A stretch of 64,000 nt of DNA from Centroberyx gerrardi (taxonomy: Eukaryota; Chordata; Actinopteri; Beryciformes; Berycidae). The stretch's first letter is position 1, and each line of letters begins with the position of its first letter. The stretch spans positions 14,793,656 through 14,857,655 of the forward strand of contig NC_135998.1 of NCBI RefSeq assembly GCF_048128805.1, read 5' to 3'. The translations under genes and the position numbers were made by a program. The notes under the pieces were generated by a model, which was not told the origin of the DNA, ran no database searches, and was given only the letters and a program-made list of their open reading frames with translations. Shown one piece after another: positions 46,201 to 61,985 of the stretch.

Positions 46201-48921
46201 CGTGCGCGATGTCCACTGGGTGGCAGCGCAGGATGACTGGATAACTGGATAACTGGGTGGGGTTTTGAATGAAATGGCTCACCATAACCTTTAGCGTTTA
46301 ACTTGGTGTCTTGAAAAACTGACTTTGCTAACACTCAATACCTAAAATTGTGTAATGCCCAAAAACTCACCATTTTATGCAGAGCATGAAATTCGCTGTA
46401 GCGTTTCTCAACAGTATGCTGTCGGCCATTCATCAGCACCTCAATTTTAAATACCTGGAAACAAGATAAGAGAAAACACTCTTAATAAATTCTCTTCAAA
46501 TTTTTTTGTAAATTCCTGTTGTTTTTTTTCTTCAATCAAGGGTCATGGGATGTTATACTTGAGTTCATCAGCCAATAATTTCCCTTCACAGTGCATATAG
46601 TCAGTGCACACATTGCACTGGGCGAGGCTGTCAGTCAGTGTCTATGTCAGCTAGTTATCAAGAGGAAACATCTGGCTGCTCTGGTAGAAAGAAGTGATCT
46701 GTCAGAGTAAACACTCTGAACAGACACTCTGCTACTTCCCTCACCCAGCTGGGCTCTTCCCTAAAAAGGGCAGATTTATTGTATGTATCGCTGTTCATGC
46801 CAGCATGATGTTAAAGGGAAAGTCCATCCAATAACAATGTTATTTGTGCAATTTTGAGTTGTGAACATAAACACATATCTCCCGAGCTAAAGAAATGTCA
46901 GCAAATCCTGGAGCTGCTCCCAGCGCCCTAAACACTTAGAAATATTCTCTGCACTCTGATGAAAAAAGTCCAAAAGAGGCCAACTGATAAAAACGAAAAT
47001 GTATTTACAATGCGGCTCCCACAAAAACAAAAAAAAAACCAAGTGCAAAACAAGTGTACAAAAGCGAAATGTTACAATCACATGGTCATCCTTAGTTTCG
47101 AAAGGGTGGTGTAGCACAAGTGGTCTATCAGTTATGCAAATAAGCCAAGATATGCAAAGAAGCATAGGAGGCATGCACATGTTATCATTTTGAGCACACT
47201 GACTAACATTCTCTAACACTGTCTCTTTTATTCATTCATTTGGCTTATTTTCATCAGAGTACAATTTTCAATGGTTTAGGGTCCACTGGAAACCAGGAAA
47301 ACCTCATTGTAATTAATGGAATTTCTATTATTATTTTTCTCCAATGTGTTGTTCCACAACTCAAGTATAGATTGGCAAGTTTGTCTGTTTTAGTACACAG
47401 ACACAAAGGGCACAGCCTGGCCAATAGGGAGTGCTACAACATGTCAAAGTTAGAAAAGTAAAAACTTGACACCCAGTTTAACAGTGAGACCTGTAACTTG
47501 GTACATTGTCTTTTCTCCTAATGCTGTACAAGAATGACAGTAGCACCCATAAGGTCCACCAATTTGGACAGAAAAGCACCCAAAATATGTCTTCTCATTA
47601 ACTGTTACTCTGAATGATACCAATTTTATCTAGGCACCTGACAGAATCCAAAATATTCTTTTCTACCCTTCAAAAGTTTGTCCATCATTTAGAAAAACAA
47701 ACTAACAAATCTAACAAACTTTAAATGACAGTGAATGACAGCAAAATTGATGTTTATTTATTGGACAGTTTGCAAAAAGCTTTGAGACTGGGCAACACAT
47801 GACTAAAAGATGACTTGCGCAATATGTAATTCTTACTAAATCAGTGTCACTCAGAGTCAGTTCACACTTGTCACGTCACTGTGAAACTGGCGTGCAGATC
47901 CCTTCTGCACAATCTGTTATTGATCCACATATTGTATACCTGACTACCCATTAAGACTTTACTTTCCACTATTGTTGTCCTGTTGCCATGGAATAGACCC
48001 TGTCATTGATTTTAGAAATGTTGCAATGAATGCAGCTATATTTGTCATTATCTGTGATCATGGATCCTGTGTACCTGGGACTAAAGTACAGGTAAATCAC
48101 TGCTTGACTAACTGGGAGGCCAACTTGATTGAACAGTGACATGCGCAGTGATGTAGTGGTGAATAAAATTGTGAGTAAACTATGACCTCCAGTCAGTGAT
48201 CATCATAAGGCAAACAACCACCAACATAAACAAAAATGAAGTCTATTGTCAGAGAAGCATTCATTTATGTTTTTTTTGGCCTTAAAAGATCATATCCTCA
48301 TATAACTTCGATCAGTTTGATAGCCTACCACTTACTATAATGTACATTATGAATGTATGTCAAATATTTATGTCAGCCTAAAGATGTGGGTAAACCCTGT
48401 GCTGTAATTAAAAAGGTTTGGGTCGGTTTTCACGCCCCACTACATCCCTGGCTACGAGCCCACGCTCTGTTTATACCCACCGGGCACTAGCATTACATAC
48501 GACGCCATGAAGTCAACAGAACTCCCCAGCTAATTTCATTTATGACGTCAAAACGCGGAGTCTCTGAAGTTATTAGCTTTGGGGGGAATGGCTAAAACAC
48601 TGAATTGTCTACAGAATTTAAAAAAAAAACGTGAATTGAGGATTGCTTTCTGGCAGAATCGGATACTCGGTAACCTAACAGATAACAGATAACTTAGTGG
48701 GCAACTTCAACGCGCTTGCATTGACAAATTCAGTGTATCCCGCACTGTTTGGTTCGTTATTTTAAGGGAACACACAGCAGCTAAGTTAACCTAAAATTAG
48801 ATGACAGCAGCAACGCAGACGAGACACACAGAGACATTTGAGAGCAGCTTACCGTGTATCCTTTCTCAATCGAGTTGTTCTCCGAGCGGAACGACGGGAT
48901 AGAGACTCTGACTGGGTGCAT
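43300..48921 (-). CDS. snx24: Sorting nexin 24 (PX-domain protein)
   Basis: SNX24 is a small cytosolic and endosomal protein made almost wholly of a phosphoinositide-binding PX domain. Seven coding exons keep frame: 48853-48921, 46371-46454, 44816-44920, 44324-44418, 44149-44178, 43572-43636, 43300-43370 (172 aa; human 169). Key blocks are [31 protein letters not shown] with the Arg-Tyr phosphoinositide motif, [46 protein letters not shown] and the ending [13 protein letters not shown]. The N-terminus [12 protein letters not shown] differs slightly from mammals. Intron 2 holds the foldback and hairpin insertions. The gene is in tandem with lox on the same strand, as both are linked at human 5q23. 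Confidence 0.96.
43731..43762 (+). ncRNA. Hammerhead-like core in snx24 intron 5
   Basis: CCTGAGGA is followed by GAGC, a short loop, GCTC and then GAAATGCG. This matches hammerhead order (CTGATGA-like box, stem II, GAAA box) with one core difference. It is probably a remnant of a Penelope-like element terminal repeat. Activity is doubtful. Confidence 0.35.
45005..45252. mobile_element. 216-bp self-complementary insertion with 16-bp target duplication
   Basis: The 16-mer gcaataataacatatg occurs at 45005-45020 and again at 45237-45252, flanking the insert. Inside, 45083-45124 and 45196-45237 are perfect 42-base inverted copies; the right arm overlaps the duplication by one base. A second inverted pair, gcctattttg (near 45055) and caaaataggc (near 45164), and a palindrome centred on ggagctcc lie between. 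Duplication length suggests target-primed reverse transcription, and arm identity suggests youth. Confidence 0.8.
45300..45495 (+). repeat. 42-bp tandem repeat, about 4.7 copies
   Basis: Units begin ccaaactgcacaccacctat at 45300, 45342, 45384, 45426 and 45468 and differ by only a few bases. The array is open in several frames, which creates artificial Thr/Pro/His-rich peptides with no coding support. Confidence 0.95.
45496..45655 (+). repeat. CpG-rich degenerate 22-bp repeats with internal palindrome
   Basis: Units of the form acccagtggacatcgcgcgc alternate with variants. The stretch around 45596-45645 is itself palindromic (gggtagcgcgcgatgtccaa against its inverse). It is far richer in CpG than the surroundings. 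Confidence 0.8.
45760..46125 (+). mobile_element. RNase H-domain fragment of an I-like LINE
   Basis: The + strand reads [14 protein letters not shown], then [13 protein letters not shown] and, after one frame change, [13 protein letters not shown] and [20 protein letters not shown] supplies the first catalytic Asp and TAEMLAI the Glu of an RNase H fold, as in LINEs of the I superfamily. It is bounded on both sides by the CpG-rich arms. Confidence 0.75.
46455..48852. other. snx24 intron 1
   Basis: No gene inside. Near 46815, ttaaagggaaagtccatcca resembles a dispersed fish repeat end. Otherwise nothing is recognisable. Confidence 0.4.
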
Positions 48922-49273
48922 TTTCACTCAGGGAACATAAAATAGTAAGATATAATATTTCAGATCCACAGCTTTAAAGCTGCCACACACTGCTGATGGT
49001 TACTCTCGCTCCCTGATAAAAAAAATCTCTTGGATCAAACAAGCTGACCAAAGCCTCACTGCTGCCACCTGGTGGCGCGGAGGGCATCTAGGGGCATTTA
49101 TAGCAGTGGACAGGGGGCAGGCCTAATGTGCATGCAAAAAAAAAAAAAAAAGCCTCCAAAAAGACTGGATGTTTTAATATGTGAATCCAAATCTATTCAG
49201 GGAACTGTTGCGCCTGCGGATAGTCCTTTAGTGTGATTTGCAGCAGGTGCATAGGTTCCAATTAGACCTCATT

Positions 49274-49550
49274 AGAAAAGGCAAGGAATCTGCACACTAC
49301 TTAAAATCAAAAAGACTAAGAAGGACGCACAAGTCTTTTACCTATATAAGGGGTTCTCATATTGGAACTGGTAAGACACTGGTGAAGATGAAGTATCGAA
49401 ACGTTTGCTAGTATTTGCACTTTTGCACTTTTTTGCACATTTTGGTGAGCAGAGCATGGCTTAATAAATGCCTTGACTTTTAAAAGACCTTTTCGGCCTT
49501 CTTCTTAGTCTTTTTGATTTTAAGTAATGTGCGGATTCCTTGCCTTTTCT
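49274..49550. repeat. Foldback element with 49-bp arms between lox and snx24
   Basis: The left arm 49274-49322 (agaaaaggcaaggaatctgc...) and right arm 49502-49550 are inverted copies with few mismatches, enclosing about 180 bases. A hammerhead-like core lies in the enclosed part. Confidence 0.75.
49378..49404 (+). ncRNA. Hammerhead-like core in foldback centre
   Basis: CTGGTGA is followed by GAT, a loop, ATC and then GAAACGTTT. Box order and GAAAC match hammerheads of Penelope-like elements, with one core change. This is by-eye inference only. Confidence 0.35.
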
Positions 49551-49703
49551 TAGGATGTCTGTTTTACTCTGTGACCAGGAGGACATCAGGAGGCTGCACA
49601 CCGCTTCAGTTTATGGGAATTATTTGTAGGTCCTTGCTTGTCCCATGATTGTTGAATTTAGTAGGCTATGTTGAAGTTATGTCATATGAACTGAAATGAT
49701 TCC

Positions 49704-49734
<31 letters not shown>

Positions 49735-49735
49735 A

Positions 49736-49762
49736 AGAGAGAGAGAGAGAGAGAGAGAGAGT
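49736..49762 (+). repeat. (GA)n microsatellite
   Basis: About 13 GA units just after a short (TTG)n/(GGT)n tract. Confidence 0.9.
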
Positions 49763-49812
49763 GAGAGTTCACTTAAAACTGATAATAAAAAAATGATACC
49801 ATATCACAAAGT

Positions 49813-49818
49813 TTTATT
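49813..49818 (-). terminator. Poly(A) signal of lox
   Basis: AATAAA on the - strand about 635 bases past the lox stop. The interval 49819-50452 is its A/T-rich 3' UTR. Confidence 0.55.
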
Positions 49819-50452
49819 CAAGTAGATTTCATCAGATGATCTGGAGTAAAGAGTTTCCTTCATTGCATATAAATATAACAAATACATTTTCCTTTAAACA
49901 ATTGGTTCAGTTTAAAATTTTAATATGATAATTGATAATGACTGAACTATGTGGGCAAGCTGATTTGCTATTTTTTTTTTTTAAATTTTGCTAGTCTAAA
50001 CTTACTTTCACCTCTTTTTTCTTTTCACTATCAGAGAAGTGGTAGGAAACACAAGCATACAGTTCAATGCAATAGAAGTAAGAAAAGAGAAGCATCCAAA
50101 AGAAAGGGAGAAGAAGAATATGTTGAATAGTAGGCCTAAGGGAAAAACTACTTTCACACACAAAATTACCAGATACTAATGCAGAAATATTTAGTACACA
50201 TCACATGCTATCATGTCAAATGATTCATACTTTAATATTTTATTTGAGAGATTGGATTTATGATTCATATCTACATAAGTACCTGGAATTATTACAATTT
50301 GTAATGTGTAGCTGAATACAGAAAACAACATTTTGTAAAGAGCTAACATTCAAAATTGATTTCATGTTGATTTTATATGGTTTTATATGCAGTCCTCTTC
50401 ACTGTCATTTACACAACTGCTTCACAGAGTTGCTGTAAATGATTGTCTTCTC

Positions 50453-55366
<4,914 letters not shown>

Positions 55367-56951
55367 AATGACTTCAATTAAACGAGATTTATATGAGCGG
55401 GGATATCACTTGTCTTTAAAATTAAATACCTGTCATCTCTATTTAAAGTATATCCAATAAGCAGAGAGGAAAATCTAAGTTTATATGTATCTGTGTAAAC
55501 TCATAGCCTATCGTCTGGTCCTGCGCGTGCAGATGCGCCTAGTGAGATGAGGAGGAGGAGTTCAGCATTTGAAGTTTCTGAATCTGTTACACAAGTCCGA
55601 AATGGTCCTGCTGCTCACATAACGACTGGATACGTGAGGACTGATCATACTCTTAATTCGTCTTAGACAGGCAGACAGATAGACAGACACACACATAGGC
55701 GCGCGCGCACACACACCCAAATAACAGATGCAAACTCTTTCTTGTTAAATTCATGATAGCATAGCCTAAATGACACCATCTAATTCCTAGAACTTATGTT
55801 GGCTCTTTTTTTGCCAAATCAACAATCATGTCATGATAAATGGCTCTTACCCTGACTGTTGGATGAACTCTTGCCCAAATTGCAACACACAGTGCCAGAA
55901 CGCAACTTTCTCAGAGGAGGATCACAAAAACCTAAACATGATTCCATAAAGGCCCTGCAACATGTTTTTTTTTTTTCTGCGAAATCATCTCCCATAAATC
56001 ACTCCCCTCCCCCATCCCTTAAACCCCCCCTTCTTTGGCGCTTTTCTGAAAACGTGAAAGAGTCATCACATGCATCTCACGTCTGCAAAGTGGTCCTGTG
56101 TAAGGTAATAATTAGCCTATTCTGAGCAGTAAACAAATTGAGGTTGCCCTGATACTTGAGAGCTTCATTATTGAGTCTGGTGGCAGGCTGGCCACATTGA
56201 CCCCGAGTCCCTGATAGATCTGAAGCCTTTACTGCAGTCCAATGAAAACACTGCCCTGTTGTTAACACCAGAGGCATAATGTGTAGCTTGGGAAACTTAA
56301 TCAAAGGTTTTCATTTTCCTCTGTCTAGCAAACTGGGAAAAGCTTTCTAGAATCTACATAGTTGACCACACTATGGCTGCTGCTAAACCACACAAAGTCG
56401 TCAGCATGCACAAGGATTTTAAATTTCCTAAATCACAAGCACACCAGAGGCATTGGCTTATATGGACAGAATCCTGATTACATATGATAGGGCTTCAAAA
56501 AGATTAATTAATTCTTTACAAAATGAATACTATAAGTCTAGCCCACAAGCAGCAAATACTTCACTGGTTGGAATTACACCTTGATTCTGATAAAAACAGA
56601 AAAACAGAACTTCATGAACCAGAGGAAGGCTAAGAGAGATGTAGGACAAAAGGGAGTGAGGCTTTTCTGTGATCTTCTGTGAATCTTCAATTACAGTATC
56701 CCGTATCTTGGCACTAGGGGGCAGATGACTGCAAATAATAGGGAGTACTGCATGCCATTATTATCAATTCTTGAGTAATGTTGCCTGAGACACAATACAT
56801 ATTCTCTCAAAGGACATTTCTTTGGATATTATTTTTTTTGTTTTGTGATTTGAGTAGTGCATTACTGATTAAGAACCAATGTGCTATAAAAGCCCAAATA
56901 GTGCTACCAGCTAGTGATCCCTGTAGAGAACCAAATGGCTAAATGGAGTTT

Positions 56952-56983
56952 CTAGAGTTACTGCCATTCACCAGTAACTCTAG
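56952..56983. repeat. Perfect 12-bp hairpin
   Basis: ctagagttactg and cagtaactctag are exact complements with an 8-base loop. No function is evident. Confidence 0.7.
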
Positions 56984-59198
56984 CAACATAAAGCACTGTA
57001 ATAGTAACATTTAGGACTGTTATTGGTCCTGCATACGCCATTTTTTTCTCCATGAGCTATTTAATAACACTGATGGCGATCCAAGAATGACGTTGGCTAC
57101 TAATGGTCTTCGGTCAAACCCTATACTGTCCAAACAGTAGCTGAGAAATAAAAGTAAAAAGACATTTGGCTTTCAGATAAAGTACCTTATGAGGGCGTTT
57201 CTATACATATTATATATTTAATGGCACAGTAAAAATGTTTAAATGGTACTGTAAATTACGGTTACGCAATCGTATTATCTTTGTATAACGGGGGCTGTGC
57301 AGTAGATTATAGAACAGTCAAGGCTACACATTTCAGACAGTCACGTGACATTTCTGCTTGTGTAAGCTGTGAGGGCGAATCAGAGCCAAGAAGCATTATA
57401 TGAGCCCCGAAAAATGTGTCCTCCGTCCAAAGCGTCTTAGATGTGTCAAATTCCCAGAGATAAATTGGACACATTTGATACAGATAGTGGTCGAAACTGC
57501 CAGTGACTCAAGACCCAGTAATCCAGACAAATGCTCAGATGCATCTGTGTAAAAACCAAGACTCGGTTTCACAATCAAGATTTTAAATGAAAATGACTTT
57601 CTTGGACTTTGCTAAAAAAATAAATAAAAAAAAAATAAAAAAAAAGTAAGAAAGAAAAAAAGACAGCCTGTTACAAATTTGTTTTCAAATAGAATCATAC
57701 CAGCTTCAACAAAGAATGTAATTTTCTGTTTTCAAAGAGATGTCCTCAACTGTGAGAGCATTTACTGCAAAAATGAACATCTAGACAGGTTTTTCACATG
57801 AGCCATAGCCTATATAACTCATGTACCTTCACAGCATCAAAAGGGAACAGGGATATGCTCACTCTAAACCAGCTATGGATGCACTTAACTCTTGGCCAAG
57901 ACTGCGTGTGTTTGCTTTGAGGATGACTGGGTTATACTCCTGTGATTCTGCATACCACCGGTTCCTCCGGAGAGTGAAAGTATGTGCACGTGTTCCCGCT
58001 GCCTCCGCTCACTTCCACGGAACTCCAGGCAGACAGAACCGGCTGTACTGGGTCACCATTGTTTTTCGCTCGTAATTCATTGAACCCGCTCCATGCAGAC
58101 TCCAGTTCTCTCCAGCGAGGGCAGTACAGTGTTTCCCCTCAGACAGCGCGAGCCACATCTGCAAGGAATTAGCCCAGTTCTTTTGTCCACGTTGCTGGAA
58201 TTCTCCCCCGCTTCTGATTTTGGGCACTCGCTGCTCGGCTAGAAGAGCATTTAAATCAGTCCACATCTGAATTGGAGGATGAGGGGAAAAAAGTGACAAA
58301 CGCCTTCCTGAATAAGAAACTTCATTCAGCCCAAAAAAAAAAAGAAAAGAAAAAGAAAGACCTAGCTGTGCCTCTTCTCATCCTCATCCTTTCATGATGC
58401 TAAATTTACCATAAAATCAACCCTGTTTTTCAGTGCCGTCACTGACTCAACATCTGGCAGAGGTTTGCCAGTAACCTAAAGCCTACCCTTAAGCATGAGC
58501 AGCAGCCAACTCTGCAGCTTAGGCAGATAGACATTATTATTATAGTGATAGTATATTGTATTAGATATTTTTATAAGCGTAAAGTCTATCGCTGCTCTCG
58601 CTGAGAAGCCACATTACTGCAAATTTGGTGGTTTTCTTTTTCTTAATTGAATTGAAAGTTTTCATATTTATGGTGAGTGAGTTCCATGACACTTGAAACC
58701 TGAAATGGTCCTTGAAACCTGTTGGTAACCCATAGTACACTTTCAAAAATATATATGTGGTCATTAGTTTGAAAGTAAGCATGCTCAAGTCTTGCTATTT
58801 GCAGACGGTGGTTTTCATCCACCAGCACCACATTTTCAGGAGCATGACCTCACCACAGTGAAGCAGGACCACACACACATCCTCCAACACATCTATGGCC
58901 CGGCCTGCTTCCGCTTAGCGACTCGGTTAACTCGGTCACTCTTGTCCCCACACTAACACTATCCCATAACATCATACCTTCTCCTAATCCCCCTTTACAA
59001 TTTGCACGCTCTGAGATGCTCTTAGATTTCCTTCTAGTAATTTGTAATAGTTTCCCCACCCACACACTCAACTCAGCCTTCTCAAATAAGGTCAGGTTCA
59101 GCTCAGCTCGAAAAACTACGACAGAAACAGACAGTTCAAATATTTTTTCCTCTTTCATAAATAGTAGGTTTCCATTACTCTAGAAGCAAAGCTTGAGC

Positions 59199-59217
59199 TA
59201 CACACACACACACACAG

Positions 59218-59243
<26 letters not shown>
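59199..59243 (+). repeat. (CA)n microsatellite
   Basis: CA units interrupted once by CAGA. Confidence 0.9.
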
Positions 59244-59248
<5 letters not shown>

Positions 59249-59986
59249 CTGGTGGACTACGTGGCACTCTGCACATGTAGACTCAGCAACCAGGAGGAGG
59301 AGCGCTTCACTAAGACACAACCCAGCAGACTTTACATTGCTCAGTGAGTCAGACTTACTTCTCCCACTCCCAGTATCACTCCTCAGCCCTCAGTCACAGG
59401 GATGGAAGGGCAGATTCCACACACAAAAAAAACAGAGGTTTATTGAGTCTGCTGCGGCTTGTACCATTGCGTATTATTAATCATTTTCAGTATAGTGATT
59501 TATTTCTCTCTCTTTGGCAGGACAATAACAGAATACAGGTGTGGGACACTGTTGTTAGGTGAAAGCCTTGAATCTGAAATTATAATTGATTTTGACTTGA
59601 ATTGAGCAGCAAAGAGACTTTGATACTGCGCCTGTGGTGGTAGTTGAAATTCAGAATGTTTTGATTTTCATTCAGCCAGTGTAAAGGCCTAATCAGCAGT
59701 GACAGCGGACTAACTGGTTGCACCTTTGTCTCCTAACAGCATATTTCCTGGAGTATGTTCTTGTCAACAACATTGAGAAGAGTCTAGTCATGCCTGAATA
59801 AAAGACAGATTTTTGTATTAAGCTCAGACTGATTCATGGAGGTTTTTTGGAACCACTGTACATGGCGTGCAGGTTGCTCCATACCTAGATTTGAACTGAA
59901 GCATTACATGCTCTTCTGAAACAGAAATTTCATGAACCATAGGCTTATAAAACCCCTACAAAAACCTAAAGACATGCTCATCAATA

Positions 59987-60336
59987 CGCTCAGTGGTTAG
60001 TACTGTCGCCTCACAGCAAGAAGGTCCTGGGTTTGAATCTCATCTCATCTCCTGGTCCTTTCTGTGTGGAGTTTGCATGTTCTCCTCATGTTCGCCTTGG
60101 TTTCCTCCCACCGTCCAAAGACATGCAGGTCAGATGGATTAGAGACTCTAAATTGCCCATAGGTGTGAATGAAAGAGTGAGTGTGTTTGTCCGTCTGTCT
60201 GTGTTCGCCCTGTGATGAACTGACAACCTGTCCAGGGTGTTTCCCTGCCGTCTGCCCAGTGCATGCTGGGATTGGCTCTAGCCCCCTGTAACCCTGAATA
60301 AGAATAGACAGGTAAAGAAAATGAATGAATGAATGT
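59987..60336 (+). mobile_element. SINE-like retroposon with tRNA-like head and target duplication
   Basis: The head has box A-like tggttagtactg and box B-like gggtttgaatctc. The body has tgtgtggagtttgcatgttc and tcctcccaccgtccaaagac, a core shared by many vertebrate SINE-like repeats. The tail ends in (GAAT)n. tcatcaata flanks it at 59978-59986 and 60337-60345. Confidence 0.75.
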
Positions 60337-61985
60337 TCATCAATAACTACACTAGGCTGTTAATTCTTATATCCTCAAAAGCTGACATGTTTTCCACCAA
60401 ACAACGGCTCTACAACTCTGCAACTGTACATTTGATGGAAATATTGTCTTTTCAAATACAATGTATTCAAGGCCTAGTTGTCATAAAATCTTTTATAAAC
60501 ACCTGTTGATGTCATTACAGTAGTTCAGTCTCATAAATTTCATTTGTTTAAAACAGAACAATGGCTCCATCTACAGGAGGTATACGTTCAAATTGTTTTT
60601 ACAGGAGATTACACGTTGGCTAATGTTGCTCCATTTGGATTACTGAGAGCTGTGTCAAAGCAAAGCCAGTTGACCAGGTTCACCCTCTAGTTTGAGTCAA
60701 ATGAGTCAAAATGTTTCCACAAATCAAAGCATCTAGGCTTGATCCACTTCAGTTCAAACCCTCAGACTGAGAGGAAGGGGGAAGTACTGAGTGAGCAGTT
60801 CACTGTGAATGAGCCTGGAGGATTTAACAAAAGGAACTCACTTAGCTAAAAGCATCAGAAGTAACGCCAGGGGAATTAACTGAAGCAAACTGTGTTCATA
60901 TGTCAGGCTCACATAACAGATCATGTGAGTTCTCATCTAAAAAAACTGATGATGGTCAAACCAGGCACTTTGTTGCAGATGTAGCTTAAAGCTTGAGAAA
61001 ATCAAGAAGTCATTTTCTTCTGGTAAGTAGATCACAAACATCTCCGCAGCAGATGATAATCTTAACATGCAGTAGTTTTGTATATATTTAAAATGATTTC
61101 CCAATTTTTGCACTTCTGCACTTGCCTTCAATGTATTTTTTGCATGGATGGAACTTAAGGCCATAATGCGCTATATCTTTGCTCTGATGTACTTTGATGC
61201 TGCCTTGAAACGCTCTTGTTTTTTGGTGTTTCTGGTCTGCATATAAAGCCAAATTTTACACTATGTTCATGTTTGCTTCTGCTTTCTTGTGCTGTTAAAT
61301 TTTGTTGGCAATTTTCCCCTCTCTCTTTTTGTATTTCAGGGTGGATATGATGTCAACCAGGCAATTCATAATGCCTTGTGAATAAAAGAAATAAAACAAA
61401 AAACACCTTTCTTGTTGCTTAGTTTCTTTTTTAATTACTGAGTGCAAAATAAAACAGATTTAGAAAGTTACAGTAATATAAGCCACGCAGACAAAGCATA
61501 ACGCACAGAATATTCAAGGCATGCCTAAAAATTTTATCAATGCATAAAACGTTTGTTCAAAACAATCGAGTCGAATAAACTATTTCATATAATACTGGTA
61601 AATGCCGTCATCAAAGTAGGCCATTACTGCTGAAGTAACTTGATGAAATTTTGGTTCAGTAGACTGCGTGATGTAACAGTGTTCAGTAATTAATATCACA
61701 GGTTTGCTACAATGACATTTCATGTTCATTATGTATTCCAAGTGTGACGATTCGTTCATATTCCAGGAAAATGTAAAACATATAAAACGTGTGTACAGCT
61801 TTGTGGTTTGCCCTAGTCTGGTCTACTGACTGAAAAAATGATAGCAAATGAAAAAAAAATGAATATCTGATATGACCTGATTCACTGAAAATTAACTAGT
61901 TTACAGATCCTAAAGCAGACAGACCACTACTGTGTTGCTGGAGGGAGGGAGGCGGTCCGGAGAGGTAGAGTTTGTGCACACAGAG

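Larger units (their letters stand above)
45277..46279. mobile_element. Foldback composite element carrying a LINE RNase H fragment
   Basis: The outer 26 bases at 45277-45302 (agccatttcattcaaaaccc...) are repeated inverted at 46254-46279. Further inverted matches join the CpG-rich block at about 45485-45605 to 46130-46240. The left arm additionally contains a 42-bp tandem array. The middle (about 45760-46125) is a fragment of a LINE ORF. The whole sits in snx24 intron 2. The superfamily is not assigned: no transposase of its own is visible and the flanking duplication is unclear (ccttt-like on both sides). Confidence 0.75.
55367..61985. other. Gene-poor spacer upstream of lox
   Basis: The first few hundred bases hold the lox promoter (5' UTR and TATA not resolved). 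Apart from the SINE, a hairpin at 56952-56983 and short A-rich and CA tracts, I recognise no gene. Open frames at 57821-58300 and 58850-59160 lack family or splice support. Confidence 0.5.

Noticed and set aside
57821-58299. Overlapping frames on both strands upstream of lox
   Set aside because: No recognised family and no splice support. Could be an unknown exon or repeat, but the evidence is too thin to annotate.
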